A stretch of 64,000 nt of DNA from Candidatus Rokuibacteriota bacterium (GCA_016188005.1 JACPIQ010000068.1:124001-188000); one strand, 5' to 3'; counted from the stretch's first letter, positions 1 to 8,005 are shown. Program-made: numbers and translations. The notes: generated from the letters alone by a model not told the origin.

Positions 1-825
1 GCCTTCGAGAACTCCATCGAGGACGTGCTGGCGATGATCAAGCCGGGCACCCGCGAGGCCCACATCGTGGGAGGGCATCACCCCGACTGGCCTTTCGAGT
101 ACTACGAGCGCCTCATCGCGGCCATCCACGCCTCCCGTCCCGAGACGCAGATCAAGGCCTTCACGGCGGCGGAAGTGGACTTCTGGTGGCGCCGCTGGAA
201 GATCGAGCCCCGCGAGGCGCTCGCGCGGCTCAAGGAGGCGGGGCTACATTCCATGCCGGGCGGGGGCGCCGAGATCTTCTCCCGGCGCCTGCAGAAGCGG
301 CTCAACTTCACTGGCAAGGCCGATGCCGACCGCTGGTGCGAGATCCACGGGATCGCGCATGGGCTCGGCATCAAGACGAACGCCACCATGCTCTATGGCC
401 ACGTGGAAACGCTCGCAGAGCGCGTGGATCACCTGCTGCGGCTCAGGGAGCAGCAGGACCGCTCCGGGGGCTTCCTCACCTTCATCCCGCTGGCCTATCA
501 GGTGGGCAACACGAAGCTCGTGCCCCGCCAGACTCCGCCGACCGACGATCTCAGGACCATCGCCATCTCCCGGCTCCTCCTCGACAACTTCCCCCACGTG
601 GAAGCCTACTGGGTGATGCTCGGCGAAGAGACTGCCTCGCTGGCGCTTCACTTCGGCGCCTCCGACGTCAACGGCACGCTGGAGGAGGAGAAGATCGCCC
701 ACATGGCCAAGGCCGAGAGCCCGGCGGGGCTCGCCCGCGAGCAGATCCTCCGGATGATCCGCGACGCGGGCAAGACTGCCGTGGAGCGTGACGCCCTCTA
801 CAACGTGGTGCGGGTGTGGAGCTGA
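1..825 (+). CDS. mqnE: Aminofutalosine synthase MqnE, 5'-truncated by window edge
   Basis: Radical-SAM enzyme family that joins 3-[(1-carboxyvinyl)oxy]benzoate to SAM-derived adenosine to give aminofutalosine, an early step of futalosine-route menaquinone synthesis. The frame is open to base 1 (reading AFENSIEDVLAMIKPG), so the N-terminal CxxxCxxC cluster lies outside the window. Family landmarks seen are VGGHHPDWPFEYY, IKAFTAAEVDFWW, LHSMPGGGAEIF, TNATMLYGHVET and GGFLTFIPLAYQ. The last has the MqnE pattern rather than the MqnC one (FVPWSF in the next gene). The stop overlaps the start of mqnC by 10 bases, suggesting coupled translation. The family call is firm; only the start is missing. 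Confidence 0.92.
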   Translation, partial: AFENSIEDVLAMIKPGTREAHIVGGHHPDWPFEYYERLIAAIHASRPETQIKAFTAAEVDFWWRRWKIEPREALARLKEAGLHSMPGGGAEIFSRRLQKRLNFTGKADADRWCEIHGIAHGLGIKTNATMLYGHVETLAERVDHLLRLREQQDRSGGFLTFIPLAYQVGNTKLVPRQTPPTDDLRTIAISRLLLDNFPHVEAYWVMLGEETASLALHFGASDVNGTLEEEKIAHMAKAESPAGLAREQILRMIRDAGKTAVERDALYNVVRVWS

Positions 826-1901
826 GCCCGCAGGAGGCGATCCGGGAGAAGGTCGAGGCGGGCCGGCGCCTGGAGCGGGCCGAGGGCCGCTGGCTCCTCA
901 CCGAGGCGCCGCTGCTGGACCTCGGCAGCCTCGCCCAGGCCGCCCGGTTCCGGCGCCTGCCAGAGCGCCGCGTCACTTTCGTCGTCGACTCCAACCCGAA
1001 CTACACCAATGTCTGCGTCACCGACTGCCAGTTCTGCGCCTTTTACCGCAAGCCCGGTCACCCGGAGGCCTGGACGCTGGGCGTCGAGGAGGTGCTCCGA
1101 AAGGTCGAGGCCGCTGCGCGCGACGGCGCCACGACCGTGCTGCTGCAGGGGGGTCACAACCCGGAGCTGCCGCTGGAGTACTACCTCTCGCTGGTCCGGG
1201 AGACCCGGCGGCGCTTCCCGTCGGTCACTCCCCACTTCTTCACGGCCTCGGAGATCCACACCATGGCCGGGGTGAGCGGGCTCGACGTGGCCGGAGTGAT
1301 CGGGCGCCTGAAGGAGGCCGGGCAGACCACGCTGCCCGGCGGGGGGGCGGAGGTGCTCTCCGCGCGCGTCAGGACCCGCATCGCGCCCAAGAAGGGCGGG
1401 CCCGACAGCTGGCTCGAGGTGCACCGCGAGGCCCACCGCCAGGGACTCAGGTCCACGGCCACCATGATGTACGGGCACGTGGAAGAGCCCGAGGACATCC
1501 TCGACCACTGGGAGGCGATCCGGGACCTCCAGGACCAGCACGGCGGGTTCACGGCCTTCGTACCGTGGTCGTTCAAGCCGGGACACACGCTCCTCGAGAA
1601 GTGGATCAAGCACTACCAGGGACCGAGCGCCTACCTCCGCATGCTCGCCGCCGCCCGCCTCTACCTCGACAACTTCCAGCACATCCAGGCCTCGTGGTTC
1701 TCCGGGGGCAAGCGCACCGGCCAGGTCGCGCTCTCCTGGGGCGCCGACGACTTCGGCGGGACGCTCTTCGAGGAGAACGTGCACGCGGCCGCGGACTACG
1801 TGAACCGGACCACCGTGGCGGAGATCGTGACCCTGATCCGCGAGGCCGGCTTCACGCCGGCCCAGCGCACCACGACCTACGAGATCCTCCGCGAGTTCTA
1901 G
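816..1901 (+). CDS. mqnC: Cyclic dehypoxanthinyl futalosine synthase MqnC
   Basis: Radical-SAM enzyme that cyclises dehypoxanthinyl futalosine to the spiro cyclic intermediate of menaquinone synthesis. The protein has 361 residues, a normal length. It shows NYTNVCVTDCQFCAFYR with the CxxxCxxC Fe4S4 motif, LLQGGHNPELPLEYY, FFTASEIHTMAG, TTLPGGGAEVLS, ATMMYGHVE and FTAFVPWSFKPG. The GTG start overlaps the end of mqnE. The TAG stop is the first triplet of the inverted-repeat element at 1899-2044, so the element supplies the end of this gene. With mqnE it forms an operon, and the mqnD-like gene converges from the other side. Confidence 0.93.
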   Translation: MELSPQEAIREKVEAGRRLERAEGRWLLTEAPLLDLGSLAQAARFRRLPERRVTFVVDSNPNYTNVCVTDCQFCAFYRKPGHPEAWTLGVEEVLRKVEAAARDGATTVLLQGGHNPELPLEYYLSLVRETRRRFPSVTPHFFTASEIHTMAGVSGLDVAGVIGRLKEAGQTTLPGGGAEVLSARVRTRIAPKKGGPDSWLEVHREAHRQGLRSTATMMYGHVEEPEDILDHWEAIRDLQDQHGGFTAFVPWSFKPGHTLLEKWIKHYQGPSAYLRMLAAARLYLDNFQHIQASWFSGGKRTGQVALSWGADDFGGTLFEENVHAAADYVNRTTVAEIVTLIREAGFTPAQRTTTYEILREF

Positions 1902-2044
1902 GGGTCAGGTCTTGCAATCCGACACGTAGCCCTGTCCCCGCCCCTGCTGTCCGCCCGGCGGTACACGATGACGAGTACGCTGACCCCGTATCACGATGCA
2001 GGGCCGCGGCCGCGCCGATGTCGTAATGCAAGACCTGACCCCTA
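1899..2044. mobile_element. MITE-like palindromic element with perfect 18-bp terminal inverted repeats
   Basis: The left end TAGGGGTCAGGTCTTGCA (1899-1916) and right end TGCAAGACCTGACCCCTA (2027-2044) are exact reverse complements. Pairing continues imperfectly for about 10 more bases (ATCCGACACG against GATGTCGTAA). The 110-base interior has no credible gene. The terminal TAG/CTA triplets are the stop codons of the two convergent genes mqnC and mqnD. From general knowledge, 'GGGGTCAGGTCTTGCA' ends recur in soil-bacterial genomes beside Y1/IS200-like (REP-associated) transposases. On that basis this looks like a non-autonomous copy, but the link is recalled and not searched here. It may also fold as a long hairpin acting as a bidirectional terminator. 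Confidence 0.75.
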
Positions 2045-2869
2045 GATGGGGTCAATGGGGGGGATCTCGGAGATCAGGCCCCGGGCATGCGCCATCTGGT
2101 AGAGCCGGAGGAGCGCGCCGCGCCCGTCGTCACCCAGCCGCCGCGTGTACTCGTTGACGTACATGAGGACGAAGCGGCGGCAGGTCTCCTTGTCGATGCC
2201 CCGCCCGTACTGCATGGCGTACTCGAGAGCCTCGTCGAGATGGGCGTAGCCGTACTCGATGGAGTCGCGAAGGCCCTGGGAGATCGTCCGATGCAGCTCC
2301 TCCCCCAGATCGCGCCGCATGACGTTCACGCCAAGTGGCAGCGGCAGGGCGGTCTCCTTCTCCCACGCCTGCCCGAGATCGAGCACCTTCACGAGCCCCA
2401 TGGCGGCGTGCGTGATCTGCCCCTCGTGGATCAGGAGGCCCAGATGCGCCTGCCCCTCGAGCACCGCCCTCGGGATCTTGTCGAAGGCGACCTCGATGAC
2501 CGGCGGGTCGCCGCAGTACAGCCGCAGCAGCAGCGCCGCGGTGGTGTGGCTGCCGGGGATCGCGACCACGTGCTGGGACACCCTCGCGGGATCCATCGGC
2601 TCCCGGGCAACGAGGATGGGGCCGTAGCCCTTCCCCATGGAGGCCCCCGGATCCATGAGACGGTAGCGGTCGGCGATGAGGGTGTAGGTTGCGGCCGAGA
2701 CTGCCGTGACCTCGAGCTCCGCGGTCCTCGCGCGGCGGTTCAGCGACTCGATGTCCTCCAGGACGTGCTGCACATCGAAGCCCGGGAGACGCACCTTCCC
2801 CGCGTTGAGCGCATGGAACATGAAGGCGTCATCAGGATCCGGGCTGTGACCGATACGGATGACAGGCAT
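2042..2869 (-). CDS. mqnD: MqnD-like menaquinone enzyme (1,4-dihydroxy-6-naphthoate synthase / MqnA-MqnD family)
   Basis: The protein has 275 residues and a two-lobed periplasmic-binding-protein-like fold family (VitK2_biosynth). MqnD converts cyclic dehypoxanthinyl futalosine to 1,4-dihydroxy-6-naphthoate. Visible motifs are IGHSPDPDDAFMFHAL near the N terminus (compare SPCPNDTFxFxAL in MqnD), DIESLNRRA, EVTAVSAATYTLIADRY and MGKGYGPILVAREP. These resemble MqnD more than chorismate dehydratase MqnA, which would begin IGxxxYLN. The ATG at 2869 is chosen because GAGGAG lies 5 bases upstream; a longer in-frame start at 2914 has no such site. The stop lies in the repeat end. Convergence on mqnE/mqnC supports the pathway role. 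Confidence 0.78.
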   Translation of the reverse strand: MPVIRIGHSPDPDDAFMFHALNAGKVRLPGFDVQHVLEDIESLNRRARTAELEVTAVSAATYTLIADRYRLMDPGASMGKGYGPILVAREPMDPARVSQHVVAIPGSHTTAALLLRLYCGDPPVIEVAFDKIPRAVLEGQAHLGLLIHEGQITHAAMGLVKVLDLGQAWEKETALPLPLGVNVMRRDLGEELHRTISQGLRDSIEYGYAHLDEALEYAMQYGRGIDKETCRRFVLMYVNEYTRRLGDDGRGALLRLYQMAHARGLISEIPPIDPI

Positions 2870-2952
2870 TGCCTCTCCTCGTGACAGAGCTCGCGACTCG
2901 CGACGGCATTCCACAGGCGCCGCGCTGGCATGTGCCCAGAAAGGGTATCACA

Positions 2953-2969
2953 GGGGCCCGGCGGGCCCC
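2953..2969. terminator. GC-rich hairpin after the PHP gene
   Basis: A perfect 7-bp stem with a 3-base loop (GGGGCCC GGC GGGCCCC) lies 45 bases beyond the minus-strand PHP stop and upstream of the mqnD-like gene. Read on the minus strand, the hairpin is followed by only a short T run (CCCTTT). It is therefore either a weak intrinsic terminator or merely a stable hairpin. Confidence 0.4.
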
Positions 2970-3013
2970 ATCGTCACGGGCGCCGCCACCTCGCAGGGCG
3001 CCCGGCGGGGCGG

Positions 3014-3613
3014 CTAATCCTCGATCGAGAGGAGGTTCCAGCCCGGCCCGGCGACGGCTCCATCGCCCGGAGCGAAGTCCACCCGGAAGTCGCCGGCCTT
3101 GATCGCCCGCAGGATGGCGTCGGGGGTCCGTGGGGCGTCCACCTCGATCCACGCCCGGCCGTAATCGGCGTCGCGGTGCGAGTCGTCCGTGGCAATCTTC
3201 GGCAGGCCAATGGCCTCCACATCGTATTCGGCCTGGTAGATCCCCGTGTCACTCAGCTCCACCGCGTGGATGGGCACGCCCGCCGCGGTGAGCGTCGCGA
3301 TCCGCCGGAGCGTCTCGTCCACGGTCAGCTTGTAGCGGCCGGGGTGGTTGAGCACGAAGAGCGTCTCGTGCTCGCCGAGGATCTTCCCCACGTGCTGCGA
3401 GAGCGGGCGGTAGTCCAGCTCTATCCCGCTCAGGATGAGCATGCGGTCGTCGCCGGCGGGGATGCGGAACCAGTAGTCGTCCGCGATCCGGTCGTCGTGA
3501 TCGGTGATGGCGAGGAAGTCGTAGCCGAGATCGCGGTAGCGGGCCACCACCTCGTCCACCGGGCGGCGCCCGTCGGAGAGCGTGGTGTGGGCGTGCAGGT
3601 TACCCTTGAGCAG
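3014..3613 (-). CDS. PHP-domain metal-dependent phosphoesterase
   Basis: PHP domains are TIM-barrel-like phosphoesterases that bind metals through His and Asp residues. Seen here are NLHAHT (the HxH motif), TLSDG, FLAITDHDD, LSGIELDY, FVLNHPGRY and IATDDSHR near the C terminus, so the whole domain (about 199 residues) is present. The substrate is not predictable. The start is a problem. The first ATG/GTG/TTG in frame is the GTG at 3559, which would remove the HAH motif. The only candidate that keeps it is a CTG at 3611-3613, just downstream of the TGA that ends the preceding gene in the same frame. The start given here is that CTG. Initiation by CTG or readthrough of the TGA are both possible. 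Confidence 0.7.
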   Translation of the reverse strand: MLKGNLHAHTTLSDGRRPVDEVVARYRDLGYDFLAITDHDDRIADDYWFRIPAGDDRMLILSGIELDYRPLSQHVGKILGEHETLFVLNHPGRYKLTVDETLRRIATLTAAGVPIHAVELSDTGIYQAEYDVEAIGLPKIATDDSHRDADYGRAWIEVDAPRTPDAILRAIKAGDFRVDFAPGDGAVAGPGWNLLSIED

Positions 3614-3622
3614 CGGCGAGGC

Positions 3623-3979
3623 TCACTCCCAGACGAGGCTGAAGCCGAACCCGAACCAGCCGCTCGTCTCGTGCTGTACGATCCCGTCCCCGCGGCCGGC
3701 CGGCGCGGTCCAGGCCGACAGCCCCACCTTCTTGACGGGGCCCGAGACGGGAGCGGCAGTCAGGGGCTCGATGAAGGCGGGCTCATGACGCACGCGCACG
3801 TCTTCTCTGTAGAACTCCGCTTCGCGGGGCCGCGTGGCGTCGCGCACGGCCGGCCCCGGGGCGAGGATCTGGAATCTCGGCTCCGGGGAGGGCGCCCCCC
3901 GGGCCTGCTGCGCGAGACCGGGGCCCGTCCAGAGCAGCGCCAGCAAGCCCCCCGCCGCGACGAGAAGAACCCTGTTCAT
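3623..3979 (-). CDS. Small secreted protein of unknown function
   Basis: The protein has 118 residues. The N terminus is a convincing signal peptide: MNR, a hydrophobic LLVAAGGLLALLW core, and a probable cleavage after GLAQQA. The mature part is Arg/Pro-rich and ends with SGWFGFGFSLVWE, an aromatic-terminal strand of the kind seen in outer-membrane-associated proteins. I do not recognise a family. The TGA stop is in the same frame as, and 9 bases before, the apparent CTG start of the PHP gene, so the two are probably translated from one message or were once one frame. Confidence 0.55.
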   Translation of the reverse strand: MNRVLLVAAGGLLALLWTGPGLAQQARGAPSPEPRFQILAPGPAVRDATRPREAEFYREDVRVRHEPAFIEPLTAAPVSGPVKKVGLSAWTAPAGRGDGIVQHETSGWFGFGFSLVWE

Positions 3980-4033
3980 GAACTCATGATGGCAGATCGG
4001 TCAGGTCCAGGCAAGGAGAAGCGGCGGCCCGCG

Positions 4034-5407
4034 TCAGTTGCGCGCGCAGAGCGCCGCGAGGGGGCCCAGGTCGGCAGCGCCCTCGAGGCCGAGGACGGCC
4101 TTCTCGAGCTCGGCCACCTGCGCCGGAGCCAGCGCCCGTGAGGCGTTGTCGCGGAACTTGTCCACCACCTCCGCCTCGCTCAGCGGGAGCTCCGGTCCGC
4201 CCCGGTTGTGGTCCTGGCGCGCTTCGAGAAGGCTCCCGTCCACGAGCCGCACGCGGACGCGCCCGGGAAAGGTCTTCGGGAACGGTGACTCCGGATCCAC
4301 GGTGTAGCGGACCCGCCGCGCCAGCTCCAGCGCGCCGGGATCCGAGAGGCGCTCCGCCGAGAACGAGGCCACCCCCACTCGCTCGTCCAGCAACCCTGCG
4401 GCCACGGCGAATGGCAGGCTGAACTGGGCCTCGTAGGCCGTGCGCGGCCGCCGCTTGGCGGCAGCGGGCTCGCAGACGATGGGCACCTCCCCCTGCGGGA
4501 CGATGCACTCGATGTCCGCCACCGACGCCGCGCTGACGCCGGAGTCCCGCCTGAGGCGGGCGGCCGCGTCAACATAGGCGTGGTTGTAGTGGCAGCAGGG
4601 ATACGGTTTGAAGGAGATGCGCAGCGTTTCCCACTCCCGGCCGAGAGAGTCGAGGAGGGGCGCCAGGTCTGGCGCCTCGCCCAGGGCGGCCCGGTAGAAC
4701 CCGAAGCGCCCCTCGAGGCCCGTAGCCGGACCGCTGAAGCCCCCCTTTGCAAGGCCTGCCGCGAGCAGTCCCGAGTGAGCCGCCCACCCCGGATGCACCC
4801 GTTTCACGGGGGAGCCGTCCTCGAGGAACTCCATCACGCCCGAGGCGAAGCTGGCGGTGATGCCCATGGCCGCCGTGATCCCGCTCTCGTCGAGGCCCAG
4901 GCACCGGCCGGCGGTGACCGCGGCCGCGAAGGCCCCGCACACGGCCGTGGCGTGCCAGCCCCGCTCGTGGAATCGCCCCGGCGCCGCCATGCCGATCCGC
5001 GTCACCGTCTCGTAGCCCGCCACCAGCGCGATCAGCGCCGACCGGCCATCAAATCCCTCGGACTGGCCGAGGGCCAGGATCACGGGGACGAGCACGGCGG
5101 AGGCGTGGGTGATGGACGGCGAGTGGGTGTCGTCGAAATCGAGACCGTGGGCCAGGCAGCCGTTCGCGAGAGCCGCCAGCGGCGGCGTGGCCGTGAGCGG
5201 CGAACCGATGACGACACACGGGCCGCTGCCCCCCCACTGGCGCGCCAGCGAGAGCACCGGGGCGGCAAGCTCCTCTCTGGAGGCCGCCAGCGCACAGCCG
5301 ATGGTGTCCAGGACCCGGAGCGCCGCATTGTCCCGGACGGCCGAGGGAATTGCCCCGGCGTCGAGGCGCGCGGCAAAGCAGCCCAGGACTTGCGCCGCTG
5401 TCGCCAT
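4034..5407 (-). CDS. MmgE/PrpD family protein
   Basis: The family contains 2-methylcitrate dehydratase PrpD, cis-aconitate decarboxylase and many uncharacterised dehydratase-like proteins. The 457 residues match the family length. Typical features seen are an all-helical N-terminal part with LDTIGCALAASR, NGCLAHGLDFDDTH, HASAVLVPVILALG, GYETVTRIGMAA, GWHATAVCGAFAAA, DGSPVKRVHPGWAAHSG and FKPYPCCHYNHAYVDAA. The gene stands apart from prpB/prpC-type genes, so a methylcitrate-cycle role is not supported, and the substrate is unknown. The ATG at 5407 fits the family N terminus. A candidate sigma-70-type promoter lies about 100 bases upstream. Confidence 0.85.
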   Translation of the reverse strand: MATAAQVLGCFAARLDAGAIPSAVRDNAALRVLDTIGCALAASREELAAPVLSLARQWGGSGPCVVIGSPLTATPPLAALANGCLAHGLDFDDTHSPSITHASAVLVPVILALGQSEGFDGRSALIALVAGYETVTRIGMAAPGRFHERGWHATAVCGAFAAAVTAGRCLGLDESGITAAMGITASFASGVMEFLEDGSPVKRVHPGWAAHSGLLAAGLAKGGFSGPATGLEGRFGFYRAALGEAPDLAPLLDSLGREWETLRISFKPYPCCHYNHAYVDAAARLRRDSGVSAASVADIECIVPQGEVPIVCEPAAAKRRPRTAYEAQFSLPFAVAAGLLDERVGVASFSAERLSDPGALELARRVRYTVDPESPFPKTFPGRVRVRLVDGSLLEARQDHNRGGPELPLSEAEVVDKFRDNASRALAPAQVAELEKAVLGLEGAADLGPLAALCARN

Positions 5408-5807
5408 GAGGCTACGACCGCACGGACAGCGGCACCGGCCGGCGGATCCGCCCGGGCCGCGCCTGGGCCGTGTCCGCCCGGATGCTCGGATTGATCATGG
5501 CGGGTATTGTCGGTGAGTCCCGCAACCGTCGTCAAGGCGCGCCAGATCCCTCTGCGCCGGCGCATGGTGTAAACGCTCTATGGCCAGGCGGCGCGAGCGT
5601 TCTCGAGCCGAGCTCCCGGCCAGGCGAGAGCCGTCTCGGCTTGCTGGCATCCGTGCCCGCCCTCTGCCCATTCGGCTCTCCCCCTTACCTAGATCTCCCC
5701 AGGTGTAGCGGTCACCCAGGGCCCATACCAGGCAAAATTGGGTATTGCATTTCACAGCGTGTCTTGGATAATAGGGCCCTCGAGGACAGCGCCGGGCCAC
5801 CCTGTAT
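5408..5807. other. 400-bp intergenic region
   Basis: This lies between two minus-strand genes. The left part holds the candidate promoter for the MmgE/PrpD gene. The remaining stretch, about 5540-5807, has a lower GC patch (5720-5770) but no convincing gene, RNA or repeat. Short open frames on both strands have no recognisable motif or ribosome-binding site. Confidence 0.5.
5506..5535 (-). promoter_or_regulatory. Candidate sigma-70-type promoter for the MmgE/PrpD gene
   Basis: On the minus strand TTGACG (5530-5535) and GACAAT (5506-5511) are separated by 18 bases, matching -35 in 5 of 6 and -10 in 4 of 6 positions. The site lies about 100 bases before the ATG at 5407. It rests on sequence match only. 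Confidence 0.35.
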
Positions 5808-6164
5808 TCATAGGCCCTTCAGCTTAGAAAGGGTAACGCTCAAGTGGGTGAGCACGTCTGGCTTCCTGATCACATCGACCGCGCCGATGGCCAGCGCCTT
5901 CCTGGTCAGCTCGTGGTCGGCGTGCCCCGAAAGGATCACCACCGGCAGGGCCGGGTGTCGGTCCCGGATCCGGGCCAGGACCGCGAGCCCGCTGAGCCCC
6001 GGCATCACCAGGTCGAGCAGCACGCCGTCCACGCTTGTGGACCCCAGGAGATGCAGCGCCTCGCTGCCGTCGAGCGCCACCAGAGCCCCGTCGCCCCCGG
6101 CCCGGATCCTGTCCGCGATCACCTCGGCCACGGACGGATCGTCGTCCACCACGAGAATCCTCAT
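5808..6164 (-). CDS. Single-domain response regulator (receiver only)
   Basis: The protein is 118 residues long, a CheY-like receiver without an output domain. It shows the acidic pair in ILVVDDDPS, the phospho-acceptor Asp in GVLLDLVMPGLSG, the conserved Ser/Thr region VVILSGHAD and the Lys in VIRKPD. The ATG at 6164 starts directly at MRILVVDDD, the family N terminus; an upstream ATG at 6209 would add 15 residues without homology. It is divergent, across 68 bases, from a sigma-54 activator with its own receiver, so both may share a phosphorelay. The cognate kinase is not adjacent. Confidence 0.85.
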   Translation of the reverse strand: MRILVVDDDPSVAEVIADRIRAGGDGALVALDGSEALHLLGSTSVDGVLLDLVMPGLSGLAVLARIRDRHPALPVVILSGHADHELTRKALAIGAVDVIRKPDVLTHLSVTLSKLKGL

Positions 6165-6232
6165 GGCGCTCTCGGGCAGGAGTATCCGGGCCGCGCCCGC
6201 CCCCGTCAAGGGATAACGGAGTAGACCAGCCC

Positions 6233-7735
6233 ATGGCCCAGGCGAGCACGCTCATCATCGACTCCAATGCCGAGAGCCGCGACGTGCTCGCGCGCGTCGT
6301 CACGGACGCGGGCCACGCGGTCCTCGCCGCGGCCGACGCCGCCGAGGGGCTCGCGCTGCTCTCGACCCTGCACCCCCAGGTGGTTCTGCTCGACCTCGAC
6401 ATGCCTGGGACAGAGCCGTTCGAGGTGATCCAGCAGATCCGGCTGGAGGCCACGGACGCCGCCGTCCTGGCGCTGTCGAGGGTGAGGGACACGGGCTTCG
6501 TGGTCCGGACGATGCGGACGGGAGCTTCGGACTTCATCGTCAAGCCGGCGTCGGCGGGCGCGATCCAGCAAGCCGTCGCCAGCGCCCTGGCGCGCACCGA
6601 GGGACCACTGGCAGGCGAGAGCGCGAGCAGCGCCGTACCGGCTGCCGATCGCCACTGGCCCGACCTGGACCTGCTCTTCAGGAACAGCGGACGCATGCAG
6701 GACGTGGAGAGCGTCGTGCGGCGGGCCGCGGACACCAACGCCACGATCCTCGTGCAGGGAGAGAGCGGGACGGGCAAGGAGATGGTGGCCAAGGCCATCC
6801 ACTACATCTCCCAGCGCCGGGACAGGCCGTTCCTCAAGGTCAACTGCGCTTCCCTGCCTGGCGAGCTGCTCGAGTCCGAGCTGTTCGGCCACGAGAAGGG
6901 CGCCTTCACGGGCGCGCACCGGCGCAAGCCCGGCAAGTTCGAGCTCGCCCACCGGGGGACCTTCCTGCTCGACGAGATCGGCGAGATGCCGCTGGGCCTT
7001 CAGGCCAAGCTCCTGCACGTGCTGCAGGATGGAACGTTCTTCCGGGTGGGCGGCAGCGAGCTGATCGACGCCGACGTCCGGCTCGTTGCGGCGACCAACA
7101 AGGACCTTGCCGCGGTCATGGGCGCGGGGCTCTTCCGCGAGGACCTCTACTATCGCCTCAACGTGGTCACGATCGCCGTGCCGCCCCTGCGCGAGCGGCG
7201 CGAGGAGATCCCGATCCTGGCCGAGCATTTCCTCAAGAAGTTCTGCCGCCAGTACGAGCGGGAGACGCCGAGGATCTCGCCCGAGACCATGCGGCTCCTC
7301 GAGGAGTACGCCTGGCCAGGTAATGTCCGCGAGCTGGAGAACATGATCAAGCGGCTCGTCGTACTCCAGAAGGACGGACTCCTGCAGGAGGAGATCGCGC
7401 TGAGGCGCGGGCGCCGCTGGTCGGCGCCTCAGCCCGCGCCCGCCCTGGTGGGAGCCCCGGCTCCCCCGCAGCCGCAGTCCCCGCCCGCGCGGGTCGCTAC
7501 AAATTTCGAGGCCTCCGTCGGTCTGAAGGAGATCGCCCGGCGCGCCGCCAGGGAGGCGGAGAGGGCTGTGCTCAAGGAAGTCCTGGACCGCGTGAGGTGG
7601 AACCGCGCCGAGGCCGCGAGGCTCCTCAAGATCAGCTACAAGGCCCTGCTTTATAAGATCACGGCGGCCGGGCTCGACGGCAAGAACGGGGCGCGCGCGA
7701 AGAAGGACAGGGATTCGCCACTTGACAAAAATTAG
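6233..7735 (+). CDS. Sigma-54-dependent response regulator (receiver, AAA+, Fis-type HTH)
   Basis: An NtrC-class activator of 500 residues that would drive open-complex formation by sigma-54 RNA polymerase. Domains in order are: receiver (about 1-120) with phospho-acceptor Asp in VVLLDLDMPG and Lys in FIVKPA; a AAA+ domain with Walker A GESGTGKE, GAFTGA loop, Walker B FLLDEIGEM and the WPGNVRELEN sensor; a Pro/Ala-rich linker; and a C-terminal helix-turn-helix (WNRAEAARLLKISYKALLYKI). The ATG at 6233 begins right at the receiver, preceded by a GGA/CGGAG-like site. The GAFTGA loop is canonical, unlike the GSFTGA forms of the other two activators in this window. Target promoters may include the -24/-12 site just downstream. 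Confidence 0.92.
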   Translation: MAQASTLIIDSNAESRDVLARVVTDAGHAVLAAADAAEGLALLSTLHPQVVLLDLDMPGTEPFEVIQQIRLEATDAAVLALSRVRDTGFVVRTMRTGASDFIVKPASAGAIQQAVASALARTEGPLAGESASSAVPAADRHWPDLDLLFRNSGRMQDVESVVRRAADTNATILVQGESGTGKEMVAKAIHYISQRRDRPFLKVNCASLPGELLESELFGHEKGAFTGAHRRKPGKFELAHRGTFLLDEIGEMPLGLQAKLLHVLQDGTFFRVGGSELIDADVRLVAATNKDLAAVMGAGLFREDLYYRLNVVTIAVPPLRERREEIPILAEHFLKKFCRQYERETPRISPETMRLLEEYAWPGNVRELENMIKRLVVLQKDGLLQEEIALRRGRRWSAPQPAPALVGAPAPPQPQSPPARVATNFEASVGLKEIARRAAREAERAVLKEVLDRVRWNRAEAARLLKISYKALLYKITAAGLDGKNGARAKKDRDSPLDKN

Positions 7736-7892
7736 TCTCGCGATTGACCTGTGCAGTTCCTACCGGGGCACAACCCGATAGGGGCTCAGCGGCCCCGGAG
7801 CCAGCGGCGAGATCGCGACATTCGTATAACTCACTGAGAACGATCGGTTCTCGAGGGGCCCCGTGTCTCCCGGCACCCGCGTGGCCCACGTA

Positions 7893-7908
7893 TGGCGCAG
7901 GCTTTGCA
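7893..7908 (+). promoter_or_regulatory. Sigma-54 (-24/-12) promoter
   Basis: TGGCGCAGGCTTTGCA matches the TGGCACG-N4-TTGCW consensus, with the invariant GG and GC spaced exactly 10 bases apart. It lies 98 bases before the GTG at 8006 and 157 bases after the preceding activator gene. It would drive the GGDEF-like gene and probably the following activator and export genes. Confidence 0.7.
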
Positions 7909-7992
7909 CAGTCATCGAGCGCTGTCGGGTTCCGGGGAGAGGTTCAGCATGCCCGTGAGGGCGGCCGGCAGGCCACAGCTCTGGGGCGAGGC

Positions 7993-7999
7993 AAAGGAG
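7993..7999 (+). promoter_or_regulatory. Strong Shine-Dalgarno site fixing the GTG start at 8006
   Basis: AAAGGAG is placed 6 bases before GTG 8006. An ATG at 7892 in the same frame falls within the sigma-54 promoter and has no such site, so the GTG is preferred. Confidence 0.75.
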
Positions 8000-8005
8000 T
8001 GTTCG

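Noticed and set aside
5680-5810. Sigma-54 promoter in the AT-richer patch of the 400-bp gap
   Set aside because: GGCA and TTGCA-like strings are present but the GG-to-GC spacing is 14, not 10, and no gene starts downstream on that strand.
6165-6209. Longer N terminus for the receiver protein
   Set aside because: Family N terminus begins at MRILVVDDD; the extension would run into the divergent promoter space.
6035-6232. 66-codon N-terminal extension of the first sigma-54 activator
   Set aside because: It lies antisense to the receiver gene and is Arg/Pro-rich. The ATG at 6233 starts exactly at the receiver domain.
7892-8005. Upstream ATG as the start of the GGDEF-like gene
   Set aside because: It overlaps the sigma-54 promoter, lacks a ribosome site, and the extra residues have no family similarity.
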